A DNA stretch of 64,000 nucleotides from Ischnura elegans (GCF_921293095.1 NC_060254.1:63348069-63412068); one strand, 5' to 3'; shown: positions 11,461-25,800, counted from the first letter of the stretch. Translations and numbers: made by a program. The notes: a model not told the origin generated them from the letters alone.

Positions 11461-14400
11461 ATTTTTTCTGATTACGCGTATTAGCTATTGAATTTTAATA
11501 TTTTTTCAGTTTCTAGTGGAACAACGGAGCAAATTACCGATAGGATAAATATTTTCCCCTTCGTGGTTTCCTGTCGCAAAGCCATTCATTCCTATGCAAC
11601 CAACCCACTTCGCCTTAAATCGGCAAATTGGGAAAAGTCTACATGCTTTGGCATTATCTTCGCATGACTTACGATCCACTTGGAAGTATTTATTGTACCT
11701 TCACTGATTTACTCTCAGTATAGCGAGCTTTTTTGGACTCAGAGCAACGAAATTATTCATATTAATTTAAAGCGGATAAATATATATTTTCCAAGTATAG
11801 CGACGAGTAGTTGACTGGAAAAATATACTATCCATTCCACCGCGGTGGTACTAGTTGAATAGAACTAAACTGTTAGCATAGAATGTAGTTTTAGCGTCAC
11901 GCATTCACTCTTAGAATTTTTATTTTCCCTGTATCACGTGAATTTTTCAACTAGATGATATTCCCCAGCATTCTATGCTTCTGAAGGGGCCCCTGGGGTA
12001 CAACATAGATGCCGAGGCAGGAATATTAAAAAAAGTTTAAATCGTCACGTAAATGAGAGTCTTCAAAAGCTATAGCTCATGCGTGCAACAAATATTCTGG
12101 ACCACTTTTTAATGATATGAAGGCATTTTATGGGCCTTTGGTTGATAATAAAAATAATACAAGTTAGGAGAAAGTAGTTGAAGTGCTGGTACTTTATACA
12201 TTTCGGGTATAAGGACAACACCATTGACTTGGGCAGTGCCCAATGGGCACCCTTTAAAACCCATTGATCGACACCGTTGTTGGTATGATATTCTTTTTGC
12301 ATGCCTTATGATCTTGACTGTAATCTTACTAGGAAAACGGTTGAATTTTCATGAATAAAAGTGTTATGTTCGGTTTTCTCGTGTCCGAAAACCTAAGAAT
12401 TGTTGGTCAATGAAATTCAGACTTTTTTCTATCTCGACTTTTTAACATTGAAACCCCATAAGGCAAAATCAAATGTTTGGTTTGGACCCACATTGTGAGG
12501 TCAAAAGGTCAAAATTGTAAAATGCTTTGCTTACACTCAACAAAGTGCAGGACCTTTTCCCATAAGTATGCCAATTTTCATGAACTTTGTTCGATGCGAA
12601 GTTACTAAAATTAGAAGTCAAAAATGGCACACGACCTGTGGGACTGTCTGTATACTAGGGCAAAGTTCTATAATACTAATGAATTAAAAACAAATGGATT
12701 CTGTTTAATAGATTGCATAGATAACGATGAAAGACAGATGAAGAAAAAGCAAATAGTATTTACTGACTCATGTAAATGCTACTATTTTTGTGACTCACGA
12801 AGCCACATTCTGCTGAAGATAAATTGAAGAGTAGAAACACATTGTGTTTAATAAATCTAGAGAAATACCACGAAATTCTTATCATCCTTGGTATTTTGAA
12901 CTAATATTGCGGTCAAACTAATCCTTACTCTGGTCACACAAATAAAAATTTGAAATATTTATTACATAAATTCCTAACTAGTAAAAAAGTATCGATTTAT
13001 TTAATTTAAAATATATTATTTAGTTCAGTACTTCCTCCGTTTCGTGCAACTTGGATAAAACCTTCCGGTAAAGGAGTAACTCATTATTCCTTTCAATGAT
13101 TGTTATCCATTGACATACATTGAAATCAATACCTAGGTTGCAACAGTAAAGTGATTAATGTTTATATTGAATATCGTCTTCTTATTGCTGTTCCTTAACG
13201 TAAATTGATACGATATGGCTTTGAATAACACATTTATTTTTCTTTAACCTAAATCTGGATAAACTATTAAAGGTGGCAATATGCACTACCGTAGGTTTTC
13301 AAAGGAAAAGTCGAATTGAGTTGTGGCCTAATTTATTATGCAGCCTTCATAATTTTCGATAATGGTTGAATAAATAACTCTGAAGTAAAACGAAATATTT
13401 CCAAGAAATTTTTCTATTTTGATTCTGATAATTTATGGTTCCTTAAACATATTCGATCTCATTATTTTGAAAGGTCGTTCAAATACCGATTATTTTTGAC
13501 CTGTGTGTGCCTTTAGGCTTGGCAGTTTGCTCTACGCAATCTCTCGGATGCGTAAGCAAGGCTTAGGTGAATGACCTTTTTAAATAAATTCGTATCACAT
13601 CATAACTTATCGAGCAAAATAATTATGGAGTTCCGGTTAACTGGAGTTGTGCAGCAGCATGGTCGCTGTCATACGAGCACTCGCTGAGCAAAGTGATTTC
13701 ATAATCGGTACGGTGCTAGTTTTTTTTTTTACTAGCTTTCAGCTTGATATAGTAGTCGGAAGACTAGTCGCTTTACCTTTTACAGTCACAATGGGATCTT
13801 CCCGTTTTGAAATCCTTGCTTCTTAAACTTTCTTTACCTTATTGTGGATATTAGTAATTCTATCTTCGTCAGATAACAATGAAGGAGAAAGTCTCGACGT
13901 AACTGGCCGCATTTTAGAGACGGATGAAAACGTGAAGGTTTTTCCATTCACATTTAACGCTGTCGTGGGTTGATGCCCAAACCTTGTTATAACAATTCTG
14001 ATCACAATTTGTGGTGGAGGGTCGAAATATTTGAGCAATATATTATTCAGAATGTGGGTGGACCTGGGACCATTTTGGCGGGAGACCCACCATTTCGAGC
14101 TGTTTCAATTTGTCACGTATTAACAGGAATGAAGTAACACAATTTTCAGCAAATTCATTTACAATGTATAAATATATAACTAATGCATTACAATCCAGGA
14201 ACTTCCTTGATTTTTCGTGCTGTAAAATCGACGATGATGCCACTGAAATCCAATTCACAGAGTATGTCCGACTCAATGCTCATCAGAGCAAAAAAAAACT
14301 ACTTTACTTCGAATCCCGTCGTATATGATGGGTTTTCCTATTTTGCGAGATTTGCCTCTATATTAGAAGTAGGCTCTTGCTTGGTTGATGGCCCTGGGTT

Positions 14401-14461
14401 GGTTGGTGGCCCAGGGCCCGGGTCCCTTGCTCCCCATTTGATGCATCTAATTATTAATGGA
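11461..14461. other. Non-coding stretch
   Basis: AT-rich with short frames only. The frames at 14110-14464 overlap each other and lack domain or splice support. Confidence 0.4.
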
Positions 14462-14715
14462 TAGCGTGTTGGACCAGTGGACAGAGCGCTAGGAAGCAAT
14501 CATCGAAAGGGTCCGGGTTGAAATCCAGGGTGTAGCCTTCGAGCACCCCTCACAAAAATCTTCGTAGTGCAAGGTGCCCCAGAAAATGGATTTGGACTCC
14601 TCAACCTGATTTTTGAAATTCTATCTCGTGTGGTTTGGTCTTGGATGAGCTCTTTCCTCACCTATCCAAATCTACCTTCAGATCAAATCACTGTATAAGT
14701 GGGTGAGGATCAATA
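14462..14715 (+). mobile_element. tRNA-derived SINE
   Basis: Starts with a tRNA-like head: TTGGACCAGTGGACAGAGCG (A-box region, about 14469) and GGTTGAAATCC (14517-14527, a B-box-like match) at the usual A-to-B distance. About 180 bp of unrelated body follows. The head cannot form a normal tRNA, so this is a SINE or tRNA pseudogene rather than a functional tRNA. The 3' limit is approximate. Confidence 0.6.
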
Positions 14716-16545
14716 TTTTATTGGAATGGCGTATAATGTCAGCATAACCATATATTTACCACAATGAAAACACTTGTCTATTCCCACACTTCTTTATTTC
14801 TACCTACCCAGACATCGGCACATAATGCCATCGTCGAGGTAATGCCTTGAATAAGTGCTTTCATTAATTTAAGTATCAAATATTCCCTACGAATTACACA
14901 GGGAACTGTATGTTTAATCCAAAAAGCTACATAGAATATAAAATGGCGATTCCGTTTTTGAGCTTTCATATTTATCCAGTTACCCTGATAGGTAACATTT
15001 TATGCCATTTACCGGCCAGCGTACTTGATCACGTGTTCCCTTAAGTATCGTGCGATTAGACTAGCCTAAGGGGACGCATCACTCCCACTTGACCGGTCGT
15101 ATTTTGTATTTTTTCGTGACGTATTAGTTATTTTAGGAGCTCTTATCTAGAAATTTTCAGGGTATACAGAGCTGACTGCGGTTATCATACGCCTCGGTGT
15201 ATAGAAAATTTTGTAACGGATTGCCTGAGTATACAGACATAAGATTTTCAAATTTGAGATTAGTCAAATGTCGACTAAGGGTCTATTCCATAAAGTCTCT
15301 AAATTTGAAGATAACGGCTCAAGTTTTAATCAAGCAATAATTTATGAAAAAAAGATGAGATGAGTGGGAGTGATTGTGAAAAAATGTTACGTGAAAAAAA
15401 TACGTCCCACTGAGAAAGGTTTTATTTGGGAATAAATTCAAGCTCGGTTTCCAAAGTATCAATTGCCCAAATTAAATATACACCAAGGATGAAGTTCACT
15501 TTGAAAAAGTCATTTCTTCAAGCTGAATTGTATCCTTAATATATATAACTTTTCACCCGTGCTTGTGACTGCGTACGAAGTTACTTCTTTCACGCAGTAT
15601 CTTGAAAAGCTCAAATAAATTTTTATAAAAGAGTTTCTTTGGTTTATGCCAATGTACTTCTCTAAATATATGTAACTTCTTGCTGCCAAATGGAATAAAT
15701 ATGTATCGCAGTTAAGTTTATGAGAGCTTTTAATATAATAAGGTGTGCTATAGATTCCTTTCTTTCGCGAGTAAATTCATCTCTGCCCCTAGTGATATGT
15801 ACGTACCATAATTAAAAATTTATTGTCGAAACGTAGCAAAACTGGATATATTTTCCCTTGCTATGATCGACCTTGCGTTAAAAATAATCAACGAGGCTGA
15901 GTTACAAGGTAGGTAGCAACCGTCACACTTAGCTGACTGTCATTTCTTGAGAGGAGGGCGGGGCTCGTGATGTGTGGTTTTTGAGTTATGAGATGACAGC
16001 TAATTGGAATGTCATACTAAGAACATGAAGACAATCCAGTGAGAAGCGTACAAGCCGGTTTTGAATGCATTTTTGTTGAAAACACTGTTTTTTCCCGATG
16101 GTATATCATTTGAAGTGACAATTGGAAGAAGGCAGTGTATAAAAAATAGTACTAATTTAGAAACACCACTATTTATCATTGGTGTCACGTAACTATGGAA
16201 ATACTAATGAAATATCTCACAGCATATATTTCTCAGCTTCAAACTTCACCTCGTGGAAGTAGGTAATATACATATTAGAATGAATTTAATAGACTTTTTG
16301 TAATTCTGTTTTTTCTTCATTTTCTGGTGACAATTTAAATAAGTTTTAAGAATGAATTATTTTTATATATTTTGAAATACTGTTTTTCAGCGTATTTAAT
16401 TTCTTTACCTTAATATATATTTTTTAATTTTTAGATGTTTCCTAATATAAAAACAGTATTCACAAAAAACGACAATTATCTGCTTCTAGCGTGTACGAAA
16501 AGGTTATCGTAATCCCCTGATAGTGCCATTAGCGGTGGAACGCGC
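14716..16545. other. Non-coding stretch
   Basis: Nothing supportable except a SINE-end-like ACACCAAGGATGAAGTT at about 15480. Confidence 0.4.
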
Positions 16546-16870
16546 GAGAAAATTATAAAAAAATATCGAATGCATCAAAATATATACTTATAAGAATTGA
16601 TGTAACTTATTATGATATGATCACCCCATAACTAAAGTACCTGAAGAAAGAGAAAATTATAAAAAATATCGAAGGCATCAAAATATATACTTATAAGAAT
16701 TTAAGTATACCGGGAGTAGCCACGGTGATAACTTTACGGGAGTCACCCGCAATGCACAATTGTGCGAAAATTCCACAGAGAAAAAATAATTCGCCTCAAA
16801 ATATATACTAATAAGAATTGATGTAACCTGTTATGATGTGATCACCCCATAACTAAGGTATCTGAAGTAA
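16546..16870. repeat. Tandem duplication of ~104 bp, second unit split by a SINE piece
   Basis: Unit 1 (16546-16649) starts GAGAAAATTATAAAA and holds GATGTAAC and GATCACCCCATAACTAA. Unit 2 starts at 16650 with the same sequence. After ATACTTATAAGAATT (ending 16701) it is interrupted at 16702-16796, then resumes after a second copy of the preceding 23 bp (16797-16819), with GATGTAACC and GATCACCCCATAACTAA. The repeated 23 bp looks like an insertion-site duplication. Confidence 0.75.
16702..16796 (+). mobile_element. Rearranged fragment of the CCACAGAG SINE family
   Basis: Contains TTAAGTATACCGG, GCCACGGTGATA, ACGGGAGTCACCCGCAATGC and CCACAGAGAAAAAATAAT. All have counterparts in the SINE at 40828-41006, but the two halves are in opposite relative orientation and the tRNA-like part is missing. 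It is therefore a deleted or inverted derivative. Confidence 0.6.
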
Positions 16871-19543
16871 GAGAAAATTTACTTCTATATATGGAGGCAT
16901 AACGACTTTTGAGCGCATTAATGTTCCTCTTGCCTCCCGGTTTTGTTCTGCATGACTCCCTGTAGATAGGGAAACACTCTATAGCGCTCGCATGGAATGA
17001 CCAAGAGTCTATCATTTATGAGCCATAACTCTCGGCAAATATTGCTGTGCCGTAAAGGGTTTGTTTAGAGGTAAATGAGCACAAACTATGCAACATAAAA
17101 CGGTCGAGGGAGGCATTATCAACTCATAAATCAACATAGTGCCTTTCTGTAAGTCCTTTTAAGCTGTAAATCAGAGGAAACATTGAATACTACTGCAATA
17201 ATTTCTGGTATATCAATGTTTTTTTTCAAATTAAAAATAATGGAAGCTGATATAATTTTAAATAGTTTAATATTAAATAATTTAATTCACATTCCGGTGC
17301 TGGAGTAAAGGCTGCAATTAATTATTTGCTTCTTCAATCACGATTAAATTTTACGGCTAAGTCAGCTAAATGCTGCATTCATACCTTTTTCTCTCTTTCG
17401 TTGTACTTTTTGAATGAATATCAATTGACTCCATTCGTGCTAAGTTTTTTCCATCATTTTTCCATCATTTATAATAGTAAAAGTTGTCTTCCTATCATAC
17501 TGTCATCTCGATAATTTTTCTGTCAAAGCAGGCATATGTAAGACTTTACTTGGAAATAATCTGATGGCGACGAAAAAGAAACTTCACATCAGGGTCCTTA
17601 AAGAAAGACAACAGGGTGAGATCTACTGTCACTAGCGAACTCTTAAACCGCCGGATTAGTTAATATCCTGAATAAGCGAGAGCTCGTCAAGTAGATTTCG
17701 TATAACTGGAATTTGTTTCGTAGTGATTTGTAGCGATTCAAATTTCTTAATCACCGTTTTTGTTCTCCTTTCGTTCGTCTTAACCTGTTCATGCATGTTT
17801 CCGCTTCGTATGCAATCAATAATGTAAGAAGTTCTCTTTCTTTTTATTGATTAATATGCCCTCTAGTAGTTTTATAAAACATTGTTATGGTTACGCTACT
17901 ATTTACAGTGGGTACCCATTATATTTTACATCTTTGATGTGTATTTGCTGTCCTTATGGAAATCGTAAAATGAACCAGGTCATTCTTGAAACTCAGCCCC
18001 TATTCACATTTGATGAGCACGTTAAACTGAAAAAAAAATCCTCTGAGGAAAAATAATTTGCCTCTATAGATACTGGAACCACAATTCCTAAAATTAGTGC
18101 ACAGTTCGTTAGCCAGTAAGAATGTGCATACATTTTCCTGTATCGGAATTATCGGGTTCTTACTGAATTTGCTTGGGACCGCGTAATGCCTTCGTTTCCG
18201 TGGTTTATTTCTTTAATCTACACATAAATTAACAAAATATATAATTGTGACCAGCCAGGTAGCCAAATTCATTCTATTCGTCTTTTAAAAAATTGTTTGT
18301 GGTAATTCTATCGCACCATTAAGCTACCAATTAGGGGTAGGAATTGTAGCAAATTTAATTAGAGTAACCAAAAGAAAGAAAAACTGCAAATCAGAGTACA
18401 TTTAAACTTTGCCCATAGTCGTTCTTTCACGGTTGCCCACGGAAGGATAAAAGTTCTCAAAATCATTTTTCCTTTAAGTTGGAACAATATGGTCAGCGTG
18501 GAAAAATTTTCAAGGATACTTAGTGTGATTTCGGAATGCCTTTTATGGTCACATAGCCTACGATGTCTTCCATGAGGCATTATAGGTATGGGTAGCTAAA
18601 CGTTAAGATTGTGTCTTAAGGGTACGCTTAAGGTGGTATTTAAACTTCGACCGATTCACCTGCACAGGAAAATTGCTGATGCGTGACAAAAAATTTCCAC
18701 ATTTGAGCAACTCTCTCAAGTTGCAATGCGTGAGTGAAAGGCTAAGCCGAGTATTGCCTCACAAGTTGGGGGCAGGCTAAGGATAATGTCTGCGGGGCAA
18801 AATTTTTACTCTTTCTTGAGCAAGCACATTGAATGAGATAATCTACGTGCTGGCCAGAAGCCCATCGAATCAAGAGGTCAATAGAAAGACTCATTTCTTT
18901 CTTGATTACCAATCGAGCTCAAGATTGTTATAATTTGTTTGTGTAACTTTATTTCACGAAGGCGTTCTGGAATTAAAGAACAAAATCAGAAGGTTTTACG
19001 GGCTTGTTCGTTTATAATTTTGAATTACATGATAGCTAATATTCAAGTTCATTAACTAGCCATAGCTTTGTCATTGACTTTTAGCGGAGCTATTGAAATC
19101 TGTAAGCAGTTAATATTCTCCTTAGGAAACTTAATAAATCAGTGTGGATTTTCAATATTTATCCTTACCATCAGTAAGACTAAGAAAAGAATTATAGATT
19201 TCAATTTTTGATTTCGGTGCGAAATGTTCCGGCCGTTCTACCATTGTTAACTACTTTAATTCAATTGTTCTTTAGTTGATTACCTCTTTATGAAGCATGT
19301 GAGCACTCTATGGATGGGTGGGTGAAAGAATAACAGTTTGGGTTGCGGGGATGGGACCCAGATAAGAACGATTGGGTCGCAGATTTTTCTCAACCCTCCA
19401 GGAACACTCCACTTACGCTTATATATTTGCTTGCCCCCGATTAGCCTCAAACGACCGAAAAGGTCGAGCCAAAATTAAAATATAATAATGGATAATAATC
19501 GCAGGCTTTCCCGGCGTATAGAATCGTGGAAGGTTAATCGGTA
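16871..19543. other. Non-coding stretch
   Basis: AT-rich. At about 18030-18065 lies TCCTCTGAGGAAAAATAATT, a short fragment resembling the CCACAGAGAAAAAATAATT end of the SINE at 40.8 kb. No gene is supported. Confidence 0.4.
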
Positions 19544-19701
19544 ATTCCACCGGGTCAGCTTCTCGAACTCCATCTCGGCCGACGTTTTGATGTACGAGTT
19601 GTCCATCGTCATTAGGGCATAACGATTTCCTCATGACGATGGACAACTCGTTCATCGAAACATCGGCCGTGATGGATTTGGAGATACTGACCCGGTGGAA
19701 T
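19544..19701. repeat. Imperfect ~71-bp inverted repeat, possible Penelope-like ends
   Basis: The left arm (19544-19614) and right arm (19631-19701) are imperfect reverse complements with a 16-bp spacer. Each arm, read inward to outward, has GACGATGGACAACTCGT, CATCGAAAC or CATCAAAAC, and GACCCGGTGGAAT. The stem GATGGAC/GTTCATC followed by GAAAC resembles helix II and the conserved box of hammerhead ribozymes found in the terminal repeats of Penelope-like retroelements. This assignment is inference. Confidence 0.5.
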
Positions 19702-19819
19702 GCCCCAGTACCCTTTCAAGATACTGATGGAATTCAAAAAGTTCGATTTGTGTTTTATTAACCCGCTTTATTCCTATATTTAGGAAAATTGTCACATCAT
19801 TTATTTTTCTCATTCGACC

Positions 19820-19897
19820 ATTTTCATTGCCTTGCCTATTTTGGAGTGTTTTTGGAGTATTTTCATTGCCTTGCCTATTTTGGAGTGTTTTTTATAT
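19820..19897. repeat. Short tandem duplication, period 39 bp
   Basis: ATTTTCATTGCCTTGCCTAT followed by TTTGGAGTGTTTTT occurs at 19820 and again at 19859. Confidence 0.85.
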
Positions 19898-22558
19898 TTT
19901 CAGGCATTTTAAAATGCATGATCGGATAACATGCATAAAGATGCAAAATGCATAATCTCTGGAATTATAAAAGGTTTGGCGTTAATTTTTGTAATTATGC
20001 CTTTCAATAAAGCTTTCCGTAATCGATTTATCAATGACAAATTGCTTAAATTGATTAGCTTTTTTAAGGAATGCCCCGGAAAATAATAAAAGATCAATTT
20101 AGACACCTAATATTTAATATCTCATGTACCTTTAACATTTATGGATTGATGAAATTCAAGTGATAAAGCCTTGAAATCGGCAATCGAACGCAGGCGAAGT
20201 GATCCTATGAAGTCTTGGCCTCTTTAAAAATACGACTCCGCACTTAGACGATCAAATATAACTTCCGTATGAGTAGGAAGTAACTATTTTTAGGATTTTT
20301 TATTTATAATCTTTCAAAAAGTTTTACTCGGTTAGAAATAGAATGTATAGAATATAACTTAATTAGTATTGTAAAGATGATTTTCTTAGGAATGAGAATC
20401 GATATTCGTTCCAAATAGTGAGGAGTAGCCGACAAAACGTTTTTATTGAGGAAGGATGACGGTGAATGCATATAAAAATTTGGATTGTTCAGTGTTTAAA
20501 AATATTTCATTGATGACAGATCTCGACTTTAAATCATTTCCACCCACGTCTCTAAGCCATAATTAACCCACGCTGGAAAAGGTCCACTTTTTTCATTTGG
20601 AAAAAGCTTTTCCGTTATTAAAAATCTCATTCCAGTGCAAAAAATGGCTCATTCGTAGTTTTGATATATCTTCATGAATGTCATTTCGTTAATGTCAGAA
20701 GTCATGAAAGTTCGAATTTCCGATACATGCGTCATTTTAATAGACGTCATGAAATCCCCATAGATTAACAGATACAGCTACGTATATATTCCTAGCGTTT
20801 TTCAGGGAGAGTTTATAGTACAAAATTTTTTCTAAGGGCTAAAAATACTTTTATCATTTTTTGATCTTAAAGTTAAATAATTATTAATGATAGAAGCAGG
20901 GAAAAATTGAGGACTTCGAAAAAAATAAGCTTACTTACACGATCGTTCAACATTGGTTTAGAAATAATAAAATTTCTATAAAATCTTTCTTTAGAAATTT
21001 TAATCAGGTGGATGTATGATCAGTTGATATAATTTGTTAATACACCCAGCATAAATTTTATTTGTGAAGTTGAGATGCAATTCATCAACTACCTCATATG
21101 TCATGGTTTTCAAGACTTTTCATGTTTACAAAAGAAAACACTCAATAAGTTGTTGCTTCAGATTTTATTTTCCTTTATATGCGTCGGAATTTATTCGTTG
21201 CTGGTCGAAGTTTTGACTTGTGTGTGTAAAAATAATCGGGGAAAATTTCCAAGAGATTTGAATGTTTGCTTTTGACGCCGCAAAGTAAAAGGAAAGCTTC
21301 TATGATAGTAGCAAAAGGGAGGGTGTAGTGGTCCAGGAATTGGTGCTAGGTATCGGTTTTGAGGGTTGAAATTCAGTTGAAGAGAAACCCATAGAAAACT
21401 TTGCAGTACCTGTATAATGTAATGCGTGTTAGAATGCTACATTGTTGGTGGCCTAGGAAGCAGAAATACTTCCATCCCTAAAGACGTTGTTAACATGTTA
21501 GTTCCTTACTTTGCGGAGAGCTTTGGCCTAGCCCTCTAAAAACCTTCAAGGTAATATACGGAGTGTATTGCAATCAGGTCTTTGGCCAGCTTGTTAGACT
21601 TGGAAACTTGCCAAAGGACCATACATTTGCTCTCAGGATAAGTAATATGTGGGAATGAACCCTAAAAGTAGCTATCTATATTTTTAAAATTATCAGAAGG
21701 AAAAGAATTATTACTCTCAGATACTTTTCCAATAGAACAGGGCATGATTTTTCGCAGTTCGAATTCTGGAATCTTTTTTTAGGTGCTACCTTTTATTATT
21801 TCATTCTTTATCTTAAAAAGTTTATTTGAAAATGCGTACAGAGGAAGGCCATGGTTCCCTGGTTTTGGAGAAAATAAAATGCCAATGAATATGAACAATT
21901 GGAGAGCGAGAGAACGGTAAAAGATAAAATATGAACTTGCATGTATTTAAGTACATTTGCATATTGCAGCCTAAACAAACTTCATGTAGAAGTAGCTGAG
22001 GGTACCACCTTTAATGGGCAAAAACTGGTCCAATATCGAAATTCTGATACAAGTACTGAAAAATAATTCCTTTATGGCGTCGAAATGTTTTGTCATCGTA
22101 GGTTGCGTAAGCTGAGGCCGAATTTCTAAAAACAAAGCCAGGAATAATTGTAATGAATACTTTTGGATGTACTACTTTCAGAGGCATGCATTAAACAGTA
22201 ATTTTGCAGTATATTTTCATTCTTGTATCAGAATAGTTTTTATTAACTCGGAAGTGTCACAGTGACCGCAATGAAAACGGACGAAAAAAGGGTTTCGTTA
22301 ATTTTTGATTTCACAGGCAAGCTAGAGTGGTGACCGTGGGAAGCCTAGTTGAAATGCCATTGAATTCTCTTTAAATACATTCGGCTTCTATTAAGGGGAT
22401 TTTGTTTTGGTTTTGGATCCTCTGGGAAAAATAACTGGTGAATCTGCGACTCTACATCCTACAAAGGGAGTTTCATTGGCTTTCAGGGTCATAATATGTT
22501 GATACCCTCAATATTTCCGCCGATAACGGAACCTGTTGTTCAAAATTGGCTACGTATA
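19898..22558. other. Non-coding stretch
   Basis: AT-rich with no recognisable gene or repeat that I can support. Confidence 0.4.
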
Positions 22559-22856
22559 GTATGGTATTTGGAGGAGGCGACCGACAGCTGAGGTCATTTG
22601 CGCCATGAGGGAAGGGTAGGTGAGGAAGGGTGGAGAGAAACCCGGCGTCGGCATTAGCCTGCTCTTAACAAAAGGCACCAAAGGGACCACGGCTTAACGT
22701 CCCATCCGACAGACGGAGTTTTGCACTTGAAATGTCGTCCACGCAACATTCAAGCAGGTATCGGGCAGTCTCTAAAATTCTCTGCCGCTGCTGGGATTTG
22801 AAACCGGGCCCACCGGGTGGGAAGCCAACACTGTAGCCACCACACCAACCCGATCC
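22559..22856 (-). mobile_element. tRNA-derived SINE, family 2, copy 1
   Basis: On the minus strand the element starts with a tRNA-like head: GGTGTGGTGGCTACAGTGTT (A-box region) and GGTTTCAAATCC (22794-22805, B-box region). About 230 bp of body follows, to CAAATACCATAC. A second copy in the same orientation lies at 33157-33452 and is similar end to end. Structure and copy number support a SINE. Confidence 0.8.
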
Positions 22857-25800
22857 CCTAACTGGCTCCGTACATTTGGGTATTTGCTCCGTACGTTGGG
22901 CTCCGTATATTAGATGACAAGTAATATGTACGACTAGTTTAGTTTTTAATGAAATAGCTCAAGGAATAGCCTTTCCATTGCACTAAGTTCTGATCCCGTG
23001 GCATGCCTCATACTTTAAGAGCTATTATTTATAATATTTGCATTTATTTCGAGTCTTTGAGGAGCGAATGCAAAATAAAGTTCTAAATATTTTTCTTGTT
23101 TTCTGTTGGTGCGTATTGATATCAGTAGCATATAACACACAATAAGAAGATATAATTTTAAAGTTTGAAATATAGCAATCTATTACGATTTACTCAATTG
23201 TTGAATGCTATGGTAGTAGCCTTAGCAATTTCGGCATTCAGTATTTCTATAGTTATAATAAGATATGGTCTCGACTACGATAATGTGTATCTCTCTCGCT
23301 AAATTCTCTCATATATATAGCATGAATTATTATTCCTTACTTCAAATCCAATGTCATCATTACTATCAGAATGACACGAATTTTTTCTTCGAACCATGAT
23401 GTTTTAGCTGCAAAAGTACGTGTAAGGGAGAAATACTCAAGTTAATACAAAGCTCGAGGGATGAGAAAATTGTATTGGAATACTATCAACGAATATGCGA
23501 TCATTTATCCCAGTATTTAACCCATTTTGCATTTAACCCAGCTAAGCTTATTTCGATTAAGTTGGCCGTTAACGAAGAGAGCCTTTGCTATTTTAACATT
23601 AATAAGAAAAATAAATATTTTTCTTCGTGCCGATTTTAAAGAGGAAAATTACGGAAATTTACCTTCAACTTCGATTAGGAAAGCTAAAAAAGTAAATAAA
23701 TATACTTGGTCCACGTGTAAATAGAAAGCAATGTTTTCGAAACAGGTGTGCCTCATTCCAAAAAAAGTTTGATTTCATCCTCACGGAGTATATATAAATA
23801 CTTCATGTTAGTGATGGCTTATTTATAGTACATAAGAGAAAGTTCGTCTTCAGCGCAAAGCATGGAACTTGTGAAAGCGAGAGAATAGGATAGATGTATA
23901 CATCCCATTGCTATCATGAAATCCTAAGTGACATATGTGTGCATGTGGAATAGTTCAATATCGAGAACTACGCAGCATTGTTCTACGCCATCTTTTGTAC
24001 CTACTTCCTGCGCTTTCTTCCATTTTCCCCATAACCTTTAAAATGTTGTTCGTGATGATCAATCTCTTCTCTAAATGGTCAAATAAGCTGTCAACAATGT
24101 TTGATTTACTCGCGGCGTCTGAGATTCATTAGTATTCAAGGAGCAGGAAGGAAAAGTCTGCCGCAAGAGCCGTCCTTAAGCAGACAAAACTGCGGATGAA
24201 ACAATTTTACTTCCGTGAATTTAAATGCACTCCTATGAAATTCAAGGTGAGCCACATTGTAGAGTAGACGGCAGTGGAGTTTGCGAAAGGAACTTCCGAT
24301 TCTAACTTTATTGCAAAGATAAACAATCACACTCACATACGATAGATCCCTCCACAGCGAAAATGTATTGAAAGCAAATATTTTTTCTTTAAGGCTTATC
24401 ATTCGTGAGTACGAATTGAAAATACTTGTTGCGTTTAATGATTGTCAATAACCTAATTTGAGCGTCATAATTCCACTTTTAGTTTCTAATAAAGCTTTCA
24501 TAGCTTTATTAGAAACATAAAACGATGAAGTTTTTTGAGTTCATAAAATGCCATTCTTTATGACCTATACTCCAAGAGCATAAACATTACATTGTTGTTA
24601 TAATAAGGAAGGTCAGGAGAAGAAACTTTATTCATATTCTTTGTTTTCTTCGGTGTTCTCCGATTCAAGAATTTTAAAAATTATAAAATTATTCATGCTC
24701 AGCACTATTTTGTGCACTTAGTGAGGATGTTTCTGGTTGAATGTTTTCTTCGAAAATTATGTCAAGGATTTCGGTTTATAAGGTACATGCTTTCAGTACA
24801 AATATGCTACTCCTCTGATATCCGAATAGAATTACAAAAAAATCCTAAAGCTTATATACGGTTGTTTTCCCTCGGCCGACCGACAGTAGTTGAAAGTAGG
24901 TCAGTAGCTCTCACTACGGGCATTTGCGGTAGCAAAATATATATAGCGAATTTGCTGAACATACATAACAAGTAAATTCTATACACTGTTTTTGTTTTTT
25001 AATGAATTGTTTTAGGTCATAAAAAAGAATCATAAAGAGTCGTGGGCTCGTTTGAAATTAATCACATCTGCCGACCTAATTGCTAAATAAAAGTGCGTAA
25101 TTAAACGATCGTGCATACCGAGGGATTGTACGTGCTGATTGCTAATAGCGATTGGTGTGATTAATACCGACAAATATGTTTAAGGTAAACATTCTTAGTG
25201 ACGAAACCGGTTCAGGTGTGAAACTTTTTCTTGTTTAAATCAGCGTCGCTTGATAAACTTCATTGTTGAAAAAATTGACGGGCTAAAACAAAAAAGCAGG
25301 TACTGGAATCTCTCTATGCTGCACACTAAGGAATTGTCGTTCTATCATCCGAACCAAAACGCAGTGTAGTAAATAGCCGGTATTGTAGGTAAAACTCTCA
25401 ATTTCCTTTCCAAGACTGGCATTTTCTCTCCTGTTTGTACAATGGTACGTTAATTTCCTATCACATGAAATTATACACATGGTATAAAATAAGCGTTATT
25501 TGCGGCGTTCTGATTCATCGTTACGTTTCGTTGAAGGACACGATATTCTAATTGCCGTCTAAGAATCGTCCTCAAGGTCCCTCGAAGACGCAACACCGCG
25601 GAAGATTAGTGCTGGAGGCGCGTTTAAAAGAAAAGGAAGCTTGTGGTGAATTTGCATTTCTACCCTAATATCAGCCATAGAATGGATGCATTTCATTATC
25701 TTTTGAAACGCGATAAATGACACAGTAGTCCGATAATTCGTTACCCACGCGAATCCTGTATGCGGTAACCTTGACGAAATGAAATCATTGGTAGGGATAT

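Noticed and set aside
14110-14464. Overlapping plus-strand frames near 14.2 kb
   Set aside because: Frames of 72 and 93 codons in different phases share the same DNA, with no domain, splice or start support.
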